NCBI GenBank assembly: GCA_001969505.1
Contig: LSSK01000754.1
Location: 1-16,464, forward strand
DNA from: Zancudomyces culisetae
Taxonomy: Eukaryota > Kickxellomycota > Harpellomycetes > Harpellales > Legeriomycetaceae
Direction of reading: 5' to 3'
DNA: 16,464 nt
Part shown: positions 1 to 8,447 of the stretch, piece by piece
Layout of the letters: the number at the start of each line of letters is the position of its first letter
How positions within the stretch are numbered: position 1 is the first letter of the stretch
Notes under the pieces: model-generated
Database searches by the model: none
Seen by the model: only the letters and a program-made list of their open reading frames with translations
What the model was told of the DNA's origin: nothing
Made by a program: the position numbers and the translations under genes

Positions 1-1025
1 TTTATTTTCAAAGCTTTAATATTAGGGTTGGCAAATTAAATGCACATCTTTTGCGTTTCGGATATAACCAGTTATTGGAATATATTAAATAAATGCAGCT
101 CTCCACCTCCCCATAAATTTCCCAATAGGCCATTTTTGCTTTTCATTAATAATATTTTATTTTACAACTTTGTAGAGGTTAAAGAATAGGAGTGATTAAA
201 TGTGTCTTACATTTTATTTTTTTAACGCCTTGGATTTGACCACATGTATGAACTGCTCTCATAATAACACACAGAACTGTTGAGATAAATTTCGGATAGG
301 AGGGAGTAAGGAAAGGACAGGAATTGTATTGGGCGGAAAGTAGGTATCTAATCTAACGGACCTGATGTTTTCGGTGAATTTTTTTTCTACTGGCTTTACT
401 ATTATCAGGTTTTATTGTTATTAGCTGAGGACACCATTGCAAGCCACCGACTCGCTTTTACTATTCTGAGTTAACATACAAATCTACTTTTGAAGTAATC
501 TCACTTGCAAATTATTGTAACACTTGTACTCTAAAATATTGATATACTTAATTTAAGCTTTATGATTATCTATATCTGGCTTTTAAATATACACATTATA
601 GTATAAATAATGAAGGAATATGTAAATATGGTGTAGCAAAGATACCAAATTGTTTGGTGAATTGGACAAAGGGTAGTTGTGTGTTTTATTTTTTGTTAAT
701 TGTTTATAAAAACCTTTTCTTACTTTTAGATGGATTCACTAGGAAAGGATTCATTGAAAATAAAATGCCCTGTTATAACTGTGGGTAACTAGCTATATTT
801 TTGCTATATTGTTGTATGTTAGGAAGGACAGGACAAGGCTATTCACCAAAATTGGAATAGTCCCATGATTTGAATGTACAAAAATGGTTAAACAGTCAAA
901 AAAAACAAAATACAGATTTTTTTTAAATTGGATTTTACTGGTGAAAGCTCAAATACACGTAATCATAATCCGCAGTTTTATCTAACCACTAATTCTCGCG
1001 ATTGTCAGGAACAAAATGTAAACGT

Positions 1026-1054
1026 AATAGGAAATAGGAAATAGGAAATAGGAA
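1026..1054 (+). repeat. Tandem 7-mer repeat AATAGGA x4
   Basis: Four head-to-tail copies of AATAGGA plus one extra A lie 152 bases before the XRN1 start codon. Sixteen bases of the array (1026-1041, again in register at 1033-1048) recur exactly as the reverse complement at 5440-5455, just after the XRN1 stop codon, so the array is one arm of an inverted repeat around the gene. Confidence 0.85.
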
Positions 1055-1148
1055 TTTGAAAAAAAAGGTACGATAAAGTAACAAAAAAAATTGGGAAATA
1101 AGAAAAAGAAACAAGAATATAAAGACTTTTATATTTTAATAGGTTATT

Positions 1149-1155
1149 TATAAAA
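1149..1155 (+). promoter_or_regulatory. TATA-like element before XRN1
   Basis: A TATAAAA sequence lies about 50 bases before the proposed XRN1 start codon. Position and sequence fit a core promoter element, but the surroundings are very AT-rich, so a chance match is quite possible. Confidence 0.25.
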
Positions 1156-1205
1156 CTATATACAAGAATATTGCATTGAACTTTTAATAATTAACATAGT
1201 GAAGA

Positions 1206-4200
1206 ATGGGAGTTCCGAAATTTTTCAGATGGCTGGGGTAATTTATTATTGTGATTTACAAAACATGTATAGTAAAAAGAAAAAACCAACAGAATGTTTA
1301 TAGAATTATAATTAATGTTTCTGAACATAAAATAGTGAAAGATACCCAACAATTCTACAGCTTGTAGAGGAGGACACGATTCCAGAGTTTGGTAAATACA
1401 ATTCCGAATATTGATTCATGTTTGTGTAAAAAGTAGGGTATTTTTTTTATATAAAAAATGAAAATGAAAATGAAACAAGGATAATAAAGTGGAATGGGTT
1501 TGTGGGAAATGTGCAAATAGATAATTTATACTTGGATATGAATGGTATTGTACATCATTGTACACACAGCAATGAGGGAGATGGAAATTTAGGGCTGACG
1601 GAGAATGAAATGTTTTACGATATATTCAAGTATATTGAAAAAATATTTTACAAGATCAAGCCAAAGAATGTGTTTTATCTGGCGGTAGATGGGGTGGCGC
1701 CGCGAGCAAAGATGAATGAGCAAAGAGCACGTCGGTTCAGAAAAGTAAAAGAGGTGCGGGAGTTTAGAGAGAAGGAAAAACGAAAGGGGCGAGAAATAGT
1801 GGCAAATGACACGGAGTTTGACTCGAACTGTATCACGCCGGGGACTGAGTTCATGCGAAGGCTTAGCGAACATCTTGGATATTTTATCAGGAAGAAGATT
1901 ACAGAGGATTTGGGGTGGAGAAATGTAGAAGTGATATTTTCAGGAAGTGATGTTCCAGGAGAAGGTGAACATAAGATTATGGAGTTCATAAGGTACCAGA
2001 AAAGCAAGGAAGAGCATCCGTCAAATACGCGGCATTGTTTGTATGGGTTGGATGCAGATTTGATGATTTTAGGATTGACACTGCATGAGCCGCATATGTC
2101 GCTGTTGAGAGAGGAGGTGAGGTTTACCAGAAGCAGAGCATCAGATAAAAACAAAAAGGAGGCAGAAAAGTTTTATTTGTTACACTTGTCATTGGTTAGG
2201 GAGTATTTGGAGTATGAGTTCGAGGTACTTAAAGAGGTAGAATATCAGAAGGGAGATGTAGGATATGATATTGAAAGAGTGATAGATGATTTTGTTATGT
2301 TGACAATGCTTGTGGGTAACGATTTTATGAGGCACTTACCAGGGTTTCATCTTGGAGAGGGGATGTTGGAGAGACTGGTAGAAATGTACTGCAAGTCGAG
2401 AGCAAAGATAGGAGGGTATTTGCATGATGCCGGAAAGTTGGATTTAAAGGTGTTTCAGAAGTTTTTGGGAGAGATGAAGGTATTGGATGTGGAGTATTAT
2501 GAGAGAGAAAACTCGGGGATGGGGATGGAAGGGGGGTTGAAAATTGAGGAGGAGATGGAGATGATTATTGACCAGGTAGAGAAGTTTTGTTTGACAATAA
2601 ACAAAGAGGGAAACAAAGAAAAAACACAGGAGCTGTTGCTTGGGCCAAGAAACAGTGGAATAGCGTATGAGATGGTAGTGAAGATAGGAAGAGAGTTGGG
2701 ATTAGATGTACAGGAGGATATTAGGATGAGTGGAGAAGCAGGTGTTTACGAAAACAGTGATGAATCTGATGATGATTTTATGGGAGGAGGGGGAGGGGGA
2801 GCGGGATTAATCAGAGTTACGAATATGAGAAGGGGAGATTTATTTGAAACACAGAAAAGAGGAGTATATGAAATGAATGGTAAAGCGATTAGTGAGACCA
2901 TGAAAAAGTATCGAAGAGAAATTCAACGAAGTGTGATGGAAGAGGAAGAGAGGATTGCCAAGTGGAAAGCGGAATACTATGAGCAAAAGATGGGAATAAG
3001 GGACAATGATGGAGTGAAAAAAGTAGTGGAGGAATATGTGAAGGTGCTGATGTGGGTACTACAGTACTACTACCAAGGAGTTCCATCGTGGAGATACTAT
3101 TATTGCTACCACTATAGTCCAATGGTGAGTGATTTGGAAAAGTATGGGGTGGAGCAATTTGAGAAAATAACGTTTAAGAGGGATGAGCCATACAAACCAC
3201 TTGAGCAGCTGATGGTGGTTCTACCAGCAGGATCCAGTTCGCTGGTTCCACGCCCACTGCAATGGTTGATGTTGGACAAGGAATCGCCGGTTGTAGATTT
3301 GTATCCCGAGGAGTTCAGCACAGATCTGAATGGCAAGAGGAATGATTGGGAGGCAGTGGTGTTGCTGGAGTTTGTGGATATGGAGCGAATTATCCGTGCG
3401 ATGAAATCGCAGCTATCCAAGCTGGATGCCAAGGAGAAACAGCGCAACCAACGGGGCAAGGCATATTTGTTTTCATACAAGTTTATGAAGGATTCGGCAG
3501 GGATGGCCAGTACATTGCCGGGAATACTTCCAAATCTTCGGAATGTTGACTGTGAGGTGATTGAATATGAGGTCCCCAGTTGGCTGCCTCGCGAAAAGCT
3601 TAAGAGAGGGTTGACTAAAGGGACGCGAACGGGAATTGGGATGTTACCAGGGTTTCCAACACTGCAGTCGATAGCGCACAGCATTGATAAGGGAAACCAT
3701 GGAGTGACAGTGTTTGGGTACTCAGCCAAGGGAATGACAGTGATGGTGCGAGTAATTGAACCGGGATACAGTAGTGATGACATTGAACAAACCATTGGGA
3801 GGTTGCTATATACTGAGGGTGATGGACAAGTGTTTGTGGGATACCCATACCTCCGTCAAGCTAAAGTGGTAGGAGTGTCTACAGTACATGGACTGTATAT
3901 CCGAGGCAAGGGACATAATGCAGTTGATTTCCGACCATTTACAGCGCCAAATGCACATTCGAAATGGCAGAAACGAGCCGACTCGATTTCGTACAAGCTC
4001 CGAGCAAAACAAGCCATATCAGCATCAACGCAGATATTGGTGCATGTGTTGCCGTTTGAAAAGATGGTGTTGACAGAAGACGGTTCGCTATTGCGCACCT
4101 ATGGACAAGCTGGACATGCTACGCAATTACACGATCCAAATTTGTGCCACGAATGGGCGTTTACCCATCCGTTTGCACTTGTGCTTACCCGACCCGCGAT

Positions 4201-5434
4201 TCAGGCCCGGTTTGCATCGGTGAGATCACAGTTTAAGGGAGCTGAGAAGTTGATGTTGCCCGAGTGGGCCGAAGATCCACGATACAAGGAGAAATATTTG
4301 CCAAACGCACAAGAAGAGTTCAGCAGCATGGATCATGCGTACTTCCTTTCGCGACCATTCTACGGTGGGCATTTCCTTGTACATGAAGTCAACGCGCACA
4401 ACAATACTATCAGTGGTGCACTTGGTGTGCCCAAGGACTACGCCGTCTACAACACCGTTGCTAGGCTGGGACACAAGGCACTTCAGCCCCCTCCACATCC
4501 CCACCACGCCTATAACCCTGACGACGATGATACAGCTTACTATCCATCGTTTGTTATTGGCCGGCGCTTTGGGGTTAGCAGTCTGACTATTTCTCGGCTG
4601 GCGTCGTCAATGATCTTTGACAACCCATATTTCAAAACCAAGTCGGACCGATCCTCGTTTGTTCTGGGTCTATCACTAAAAGTCGATGCGAAAAACCTGC
4701 GAGTGCCTGGGTATACTTTCAAGAACGAGAATGGGTGGGCGTATTCACGAAAGGCTGTTGGGTTATTTGAGCAATACTTTCACAGCTTTAAACCGGATCT
4801 GCTTATTCTTGACAAGTTGTTTACTAGCAAGAGTAGCAATTCTACACGAACGTTTACAACTCTGGAGAACCTTGTTGATGCTGGCCTGACTCTCAAGCGC
4901 CTGGGTCAGATCAGTACTTTTGTTTCCAAACTGTTGGTTTCCAATTCCGTTCCTTCTCTTGAAAGCGCCAACAATCAGTACTTTACCGACTCACAGCTGC
5001 GTTGGCTCCAAACTTCTCCTTCTCTTAAATCTAATCACCGCCGCCGCAACGACCCCAACTCTCCTACTGCTTCTTCCAAACCACCAACTAACATTCCGTA
5101 CTATGTCATCAAAAAACGCAATGTTCGATGCCAAGCGGTTCTAAAACCATCTGACAACCGCCTGCGCCTGACCAACCAGGTATTTGATCTTGGCGACTAT
5201 GTCAAGCTCATCAACAATGAAGGTTTGTTACTTCCTCCAGGTGTTTGTGGGTACGTAGTTGGATTGAATTACGATATGGGATCGGCAAAGATTTTTTGGG
5301 ATACTGCAATGTATAACTATGTTGGTGGGAGCAAGAAGAACGACAATGATAAGTTGATTGGACTTTCTGATCTTTTGGACATTGATTTTGTTTGTCTGCT
5401 TAATCTGTCTAACCGCCAGTATTTTGTTGAATAA
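1206..5434 (+). CDS. XRN1: 5'-3' exoribonuclease 1 (Xrn1), three exons
   Basis: Cytoplasmic nuclease that degrades decapped, 5'-monophosphorylated mRNA. Exons 1206-1237, 1336-1391 and 1521-5434 join in frame (4002 nt, 1333 residues). The two small exons supply the family N-terminus beginning MGVPKFFRWLGERYP, missing from the large frame, which has no ATG before the conserved NLYLDMN segment. Acidic metal-binding residues are all present: D35, D86, E177 and E179 (in PGEGEHK), D207 and D209 (GLDADL), D297 (GNDF). H41 and W553 match the substrate-stacking pair. The second conserved region includes YYYQGVPSW and LNGKRNDWEAVVLL. The protein ends just after the SH3-like domain (about 1250-1333, closing LLNLSNRQYFVE), so it lacks the long low-complexity tail of S. 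cerevisiae Xrn1 (1528 residues). A GGGGGGAG run lies near residue 455. The nuclear paralogue Rat1 is less likely, given these matches and the C-terminal domains. Confidence 0.97.
1238..1335 (+). other. XRN1: XRN1 intron 1
   Basis: This 98-nt intron has donor GTAATT and acceptor AAAATAG. It interrupts codon 11 after its second base, and splicing restores GGT (Gly) between TGG CTG and GAA AGA TAC. Unspliced, the frame meets TAA immediately after CTG GGG. No classic TACTAAC is visible; the sequence before the acceptor is A-rich. The evidence is that the two flanking pieces encode consecutive parts of the Xrn1 N-terminus. Confidence 0.9.
1392..1520 (+). other. XRN1: XRN1 intron 2
   Basis: This 129-nt intron has donor GTAAAT and acceptor CAAATAG. 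It splits codon 30 after its first base; G plus AT gives Asp of the DNLYLDMN motif that follows IPEF. It contains a repeated AAAATG array (about 1454-1475). No canonical branch site is obvious. Confidence 0.9.
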
Positions 5435-5439
5435 TCCTG

Positions 5440-5455
5440 TTTCCTATTTCCTATT
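5440..5455 (-). repeat. Inverted copy of the AATAGGA repeat after XRN1
   Basis: Read on the minus strand, these 16 bases equal two AATAGGA units plus AA, identical to bases 1026-1041. The copy begins five bases after the XRN1 stop codon and so lies in its probable 3' UTR. Confidence 0.8.
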
Positions 5456-5461
5456 TTGATT

Positions 5462-5488
5462 CTTTTTGTTTTTATTTTTATTTTTATT
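5462..5488 (+). terminator. T-rich tract in the probable XRN1 3' UTR
   Basis: A run of T5-6 blocks separated by single A or G bases follows the stop codon by about 30 bases. U-rich stretches near yeast stop codons often belong to 3'-end processing signals, but no cleavage site can be fixed from sequence alone. Confidence 0.3.
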
Positions 5489-5698
5489 GTTGGTGTTAAA
5501 GAGTTTACTGTTAATCTAGTTTATAATATTGCATTTGTCTAAATATTTGAATGAAATGAAATGAACATCTTTAAACTTGTGGAATAAAATTTTTTTTTGT
5601 ATAATCTCAATGATGTATATTTATAAAAGTTGGAGGATAACAAGGTAGTAGAAAACAATGAAATTCTAAAAACTATTTTGTTGATTGGAAAATGCCTT

Positions 5699-5720
5699 CC
5701 ACACCCACACCCACACCCAT
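5699..5720 (+). repeat. ACACCC array resembling yeast telomeric C-strand
   Basis: Three copies of ACACCC preceded by CC and followed by AT. The motif resembles the C1-3A telomere strand of Saccharomyces and part of the Rap1 binding site. A short array of ATCAC units follows at about 5726-5745. At three copies it may be only a microsatellite. Confidence 0.5.
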
Positions 5721-6258
5721 ATAACATCGCATCACATCACATCACATTACTTACAATTTTATTCAATTCAGCTTGAATTGGTGTTTTTGAGTTACTAGGA
5801 ATAAAAATTGTGAAATGTATTCACGATAAAAGAGATTATGGTTAGAAATAATAGAATAAAAGAAGCGTGTGAGCGACTCTTTTTTTTTTTGTTTTAAAAA
5901 TAGTAATTGATCATATAAAACTGAAACCACAACAAAATTCCCCTTTAGTTGCAAGGATTTTATATGTTACTGGAGAGATTTATGTTTAAAGTATTGAATT
6001 TGTAAAATATTCAGACTAGTTTATAGTCTAGATCGATAATAGTTTAGGTTATTTTTACTTTTTAACAAATTACGTACATACATTTACATATATATACATT
6101 TACATAGACATATATAAATTATAAATATACGGATGGGTGTATTCTGACAGAGGGGAAGGAAGGAAAAAAAAAGTTTTAACGTACAATATACATTTTTCTT
6201 GTGTTACAAAAAGAGTATTAGATAATTAAATATGTATTTTATAAAAGCTTAGCAATAA

Positions 6259-6281
6259 CCCCCCCTCCCCACCCACCTCCC
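6259..6281 (-). other. Potential G-quadruplex, minus strand
   Basis: The plus strand shows C-runs of 7, 4, 3 and 3 separated by 1 to 4 bases, so the minus strand has four G-runs with short loops, meeting the usual quadruplex pattern. It lies about 830 bases beyond the XRN1 stop codon. Confidence 0.55.
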
Positions 6282-6530
6282 GGCCATTCCACCCCTTCCT
6301 CTCTCTCTTACGCACTCCTCTCCACTTACCCATTACTCCAAAAAAAAGATTTAAAACTAATAACAAAAAACAAAAAACAAAAAACTGAGTAATTGATTAT
6401 AAAATTATCATTTGTTGTTATAAACCTGAATTACGATTAGTTTGTAATCAAGATCAAAAACGATCGTCCACAAGCTGGATTTTTTATATTTAGCAACTTA
6501 TTTTAGTTTTGGGCTTTTACCATTTATGGC

Positions 6531-6551
6531 ATATATATATATATATATATA
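6531..6551. repeat. (AT)n microsatellite
   Basis: Ten AT dinucleotides plus one A, a simple self-complementary repeat in AT-rich spacer. Confidence 0.9.
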
Positions 6552-6773
6552 GTTGGGATATTTTTAATACTGGGTGGAAATGAAAAACACATCGAGTTTA
6601 TCAATTCCGAAACCAAATGAAACTGAAATGATCTTTTATGGCGGTTACAATACCAAAATAAAAGTTTTTTTATATATATTTTTGGTATATTATGATCTAG
6701 AATATAGATTATTCCATAATTAAATTAATAATTCACATTGAATAAAGAAAATAGAATCGTGGAGTGGAAAATT

Positions 6774-6803
6774 GGGGGGACATGGAGGGGGTGAGGGGTG
6801 GGG
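6774..6803 (+). other. Potential G-quadruplex, plus strand
   Basis: Four G-runs of 6, 5, 4 and 4 bases are separated by loops of 7, 3 and 1 bases. This is the strongest quadruplex pattern in the window. A second cluster follows at 6859-6880 with runs of 7, 4 and 3, where the 7-base run can supply two tetrad strands. Confidence 0.65.
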
Positions 6804-7527
6804 AAAGAGCGAGAGAATAAAAAGGTCTAGTCCTTATATTTATTGAATTTGTTGTGGTGGGGGGGTGCGATGGGGAAGGGTGCAGGAAGCCAGAGGAAAG
6901 ACGAGAGAATAATTGATAAATGGTCTCTAATGTTATTCTTTATCTTTATTACTGTTCATATTTAGAAAACAATACCTAGGGTATGGATAGTTTTAGTTTA
7001 GTTTAGTTTACTAGCCAAAAGTAAATGTATTTTTGGATCTAGACACTGAAATCAATTTATTGTTTTTTGGTTATTGACTAGAGAAATTTCTTTCTAAAGA
7101 ATAAAAAAAGAAGAAAATAGTTATATTTATTCGATACTAAATATAATGTTCTGGAATATAATGGTAGAGTAAAATTCCTACAAAAGAAAGAAAAAACATT
7201 GTAATAAGCTAGCAGTCAGAAATTAAAAATGGATCGAGATAAAGTTGAGAGAGATTGTGTATGTGTGTGTGGAATATGGGGGGGGGAGGAAGGGAAGTGT
7301 TAGAGTTAGACTGGGTGCGTGAAGGGGGGTTGGGTTGAAAAAAACTTCAAGGCAAGATAAAACGAATTTAGGTGAGAATATCACAAGCAACAAAACAATG
7401 TATCTTGTAGATTAGTGAAAAGTGGGTAACTATGGTTGTGTTGTATAAGGATTCTTTTGTTTACTCTTACATGATTTCTGGTGAGTGCATGGCTTGAAAT
7501 TATCTTGTAACACCTACTTACTTTTGT

Positions 7528-7563
7528 TACCACCTTGGTGGTATTCATAAATACCTCGAGGTA
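7528..7563. repeat. Two adjacent palindromes
   Basis: TACCACC-TT-GGTGGTA (7528-7543) has a 7-base stem around TT, and eight bases later TACCTCGAGGTA (7552-7563) is a perfect 12-base palindrome. Both begin TACC and end GGTA. They could be paired binding sites of a dimeric regulator or parts of a structured RNA. Confidence 0.5.
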
Positions 7564-7612
7564 GTTTTCAAACCATTAAAATGGAAATAAAAATAAAAAT
7601 AAAAATATGATT

Positions 7613-7635
7613 ACAACGCAAATACTTTGTGTTGT
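7613..7635 (+). repeat. Hairpin, 10-bp stem
   Basis: ACAACGCAAA and TTTGTGTTGT pair completely (one pair is G-U in RNA) around a 3-base loop. It belongs to a group of hairpins between 7528 and 7739 in an otherwise unassigned spacer. Confidence 0.5.
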
Positions 7636-8165
7636 GATATATTGTGTTGAAAGATCTTATGTGTAACCATAAGCTGGTCTTGTAACAGTAAGCTCGGCAA
7701 ATACCTGGTTAAGAGGAACGAGTGACCGGCTCTATTAACACCACAATCGATTTTACAATATCCTTATGGTTGCTATTTTGTGTGTAGTATTTTTTACAGT
7801 GCTACCCCTTCTTCTTTTCCTTCTCCTTTCCCCACCTTTTCTTTCATACCAAAATAAATATCTCGCCATTACAATAAATAATAACCAAACTATATTGAAA
7901 AATAATGGTGAAAGTTTACTCGTGAAAACAGAGGTTAGGAGGGAGGAGGAGAAGAAAGAAAGAAAGAAAAAAAAAGGTTACAAATCAACAGTTGAAAACT
8001 AGAACCAAATCTATCCACAGATTTAATGTTCTATAATTTAATTCATGAAAACAGTTGGAATTTACAAACTAATTATTTATTTTTGTTTTGCTATTTTTTT
8101 TTTACTGCATTTATATTTTGTCAACAACACAAATTCTAAAATATGCTCATCTTATGTAAGAACAT

Positions 8166-8201
8166 AAATAATAATAATAATAATAATAAAAATAATAATA
8201 A
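8166..8201 (+). repeat. AAT-type trinucleotide repeat
   Basis: Tandem AAT/ATA units with one interruption by extra A bases, followed by an A-run. A simple sequence tract about 250 bases before the unknown gene. Confidence 0.85.
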
Positions 8202-8280
8202 AAAAAAATTTCAAAGGTACAAAAAATTCACACATTTATTATACTGTCTTTTTTTATACCATAATTATTTATATTACTAT

Positions 8281-8306
8281 TCTCAAGAAAAAAAAATCCC
8301 TTGAGA
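8281..8306 (+). repeat. Hairpin upstream of the unknown gene
   Basis: TCTCAAG and its exact complement CTTGAGA flank a 12-base A-rich loop. It lies 22 bases before a TATAAAA element, but no role is evident. Confidence 0.35.
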
Positions 8307-8327
8307 GTTAAATATACAACTTGCTAA

Positions 8328-8334
8328 TATAAAA
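8328..8334 (+). promoter_or_regulatory. TATA-like element before the unknown gene
   Basis: TATAAAA about 114 bases before the proposed start codon at 8448. The distance is plausible for a yeast core promoter, but the AT-rich setting makes chance occurrence likely. Confidence 0.25.
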
Positions 8335-8400
8335 ACTAATAGACTACATATGGCAATAATACAGCCACGCTTATTCTAAAAATTGCGAAAATATTTCTCT

Positions 8401-8434
8401 CACACACGCACGCACACACGCACGCACGCGCACA
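8401..8434. repeat. 34-nt alternating pyrimidine/purine tract (CA/CG)17
   Basis: Seventeen consecutive CA or CG dinucleotides, ending 13 bases before the start codon at 8448. Strict alternation with several CG steps is the classic pattern for Z-DNA formation under negative supercoiling. It should fall in the 5' leader or at the transcription start of the unknown gene. Confidence 0.85.
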
Positions 8435-8447
8435 ACAGTAGAATATC

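Larger units (their letters stand above)
1..1205. other. Upstream spacer of XRN1
   Basis: This AT-rich stretch contains no long open frame on either strand and nothing with the conserved T-loop pattern of a tRNA gene. It holds a 7-mer tandem repeat at 1026-1054, several A- and T-runs, and a TATA-like element at 1149-1155. A 21-codon ATG frame at 730-792 is preceded by a TTTTAG acceptor-like sequence, but I found nothing to tie it to a gene. The stretch is presumably promoter and 5' leader of XRN1, plus flanking sequence of a gene to the left of the window. Confidence 0.6.
5435..8447. other. 3-kb spacer between XRN1 and the unknown gene
   Basis: I find no gene that can be supported here: no tRNA pattern, no match to conserved snRNA cores, and only short open frames. 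The stretch carries T- and A-runs, an ACACCC array (5701-5718), C-runs near 6259-6281, G-run clusters at 6774-6803, 6859-6880 and 7278-7294, an (AT)n tract (6531-6551), hairpins at 7528-7739, and AAT-type repeats near 8166-8201. The part at 7380-7760 is less repetitive than its flanks and could hold a non-coding RNA or an unrecognised exon. A 78-codon ATG frame at 7766-8002 has a hydrophobic start and a Lys/Glu-rich tail but looks like a chance product of its pyrimidine and purine tracts. Confidence 0.6.

Noticed and set aside
730-792. A 21-codon ATG frame preceded by TTTTAG and containing a GGGTAACT donor-like site
   Set aside because: It could be an upstream open frame or a small exon, but no neighbouring exon or similarity supports it; AT-rich DNA gives such frames often.
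3112-3795. A 227-codon antisense frame within XRN1
   Set aside because: It is antisense to strongly conserved Xrn1 coding sequence, with no homology of its own; a shadow frame.
7681-7740. Possible tRNA or snRNA
   Set aside because: Some stems are present, but there is no T-loop consensus, no anticodon arm in a cloverleaf, and no conserved snRNA core; kept only as a structured region.
7766-8002. A 78-codon ATG frame with a hydrophobic N-terminus and a Lys/Glu-rich tail
   Set aside because: Its composition follows directly from a pyrimidine tract and then a purine tract in the DNA; there is no recognisable family and no supporting signal.
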